From positions 1 through 14,416 of the forward strand of contig JAAFKL010000110.1 of the NCBI GenBank assembly GCA_021399405.1: a stretch of 14,416 nucleotides of DNA, in the 5' to 3' direction. The stretch's first letter is position 1. Each line of letters opens with the position of its first letter. A model generated the notes under the pieces. The model saw only the letters and a list, made by a program, of their open reading frames with translations. It was not told the DNA's origin and made no database searches. The position numbers and the translations under genes were made by a program. This document shows positions 14,221 to 14,416 of this stretch, piece by piece. The DNA comes from Candidatus Heimdallarchaeota archaeon (GTDB lineage Archaea; Asgardarchaeota; Heimdallarchaeia; Heimdallarchaeales; Kariarchaeaceae).

Positions 14221-14241
14221 TTGATTATTGGAATAAGGTGA

Positions 14242-14270
14242 AGAATTTAATCTTTATAGATATATTGTAT
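14242..14270 (-). promoter_or_regulatory. Probable promoter region of pyrF
   Basis: Several TATA-like runs lie on the minus strand: GATTAAATTC (14242-14251, about 27 nt before the GTG), CTATAAAGA (14251-14259) and TTATATAC nearby. CTATAAAGA would give a leader of about 10 nt. Which one is used cannot be decided by eye. Confidence 0.4.
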
Positions 14271-14330
14271 ATAATTCTCAGTTTATTTTATTATTTAATC
14301 ATTCAAAAAAGTATACTTTTTCTTGTAACT

Positions 14331-14349
14331 ATCCTAGGAATCCTAGGAT
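14331..14349. repeat. 19-nt palindrome made of two TCCTAGGA units
   Basis: ATCCTAGGA, one central A, then TCCTAGGAT: the arms are perfect inverted repeats. Each arm also contains the self-complementary TCCTAGGA, so it also reads as a 9-bp tandem direct repeat. It lies about 110 nt upstream of the pyrF GTG, and a possible stop codon of the next leftward gene falls inside it. It could be an operator or a transcript hairpin; neither is shown. Confidence 0.6.
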
Positions 14350-14416
14350 GCTACATTAGGGATAATGACGGGAGCCCCACTCAAAAAGCCTTTAGCCTTA
14401 AGAGCTAGTTCATACA
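14343..14416 (-). CDS. Possible C-terminal end of an unidentified gene (runs off the right edge)
   Basis: On the minus strand, 24 codons stay open from the edge to a TAG at 14343. They read YELALKAKGFLSGAPVIIPN followed by VAS. The stretch is visibly less AT-rich than the DNA after the stop, and the residue mix looks protein-like rather than random. I cannot name the family. The opposite strand is also open here (ending at 14408), so the call is tentative. If real, the gene lies upstream of pyrF on the same strand, about 120 bp away. Confidence 0.35.
   Translation of the reverse strand, partial: YELALKAKGFLSGAPVIIPNVAS

Noticed and set aside
14250..14408. Rightward open frame at the right edge (hydrophobic, ending in ...AFSLKS)
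   Set aside because: It has only a TTG start, covers the pyrF promoter, and its hydrophobicity follows from the AT-rich intergenic sequence.
1..14416. tRNA, rRNA, CRISPR array, insertion sequence or riboswitch
   Set aside because: The intergenic gaps are all under about 200 bp and show no tRNA-like folds, spaced repeats, transposase frames or terminal inverted repeats that I could find by eye.

Overview
The window is AT-rich, gene-dense DNA that looks archaeal. The reasons are: a separate aspartate carbamoyltransferase catalytic and regulatory chain (pyrB-pyrI); TATA-like boxes placed about 24-27 nt before many start codons with no Shine-Dalgarno sequence (leaderless mRNAs); frequent GTG and TTG starts; and TGA used as an ordinary stop. 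The low GC and mix of families would suit an Asgard/Heimdallarchaeia-like or other mesophilic archaeal lineage, but that placement is inference.

Left part (1-3381): the 5' end of a leftward gene of an uncharacterised conserved family runs off the edge. It is divergent from a monoacylglycerol-lipase-like alpha/beta hydrolase. That gene converges, with a 9-bp overlap, on an SbcD/Mre11-like metallophosphoesterase. A GNAT acetyltransferase follows, divergent from an unrecognised 121-aa protein.

Middle part (3479-9886): an unrecognised helical protein precedes a processive, membrane-embedded family 2 glycosyltransferase of the cellulose/mannan synthase type. On the opposite strand a run of genes reads leftward: a DMT/EamA transporter, a large unknown polytopic membrane protein, and a DUF3179 protein.

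Right part (9944-14220): a de novo pyrimidine locus. pyrB-pyrI-pyrC form a tight rightward operon (8-bp overlap, then 0-bp gap). pyrD leaves divergently from the same intergenic region as pyrB, and pyrF converges on pyrC with an 8-bp overlap. Together these encode carbamoyl aspartate formation (PyrB with its PyrI regulator), ring closure (PyrC), oxidation to orotate (PyrD) and OMP decarboxylation (PyrF). Carbamoyl phosphate synthetase, orotate phosphoribosyltransferase (PyrE) and an electron-transfer PyrK are not in the window. A perfect-arm palindrome and a possible C-terminal gene fragment lie at the right edge.

I found no tRNA, rRNA, CRISPR array, transposase or phage gene. Nothing here is clearly a new defence or mobile system. 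The best leads are the two unrecognised ORFs, the unknown 12-helix membrane protein beside the DUF3179 protein, the CAD-like dihydroorotase active site, and the consistent leaderless promoter geometry.
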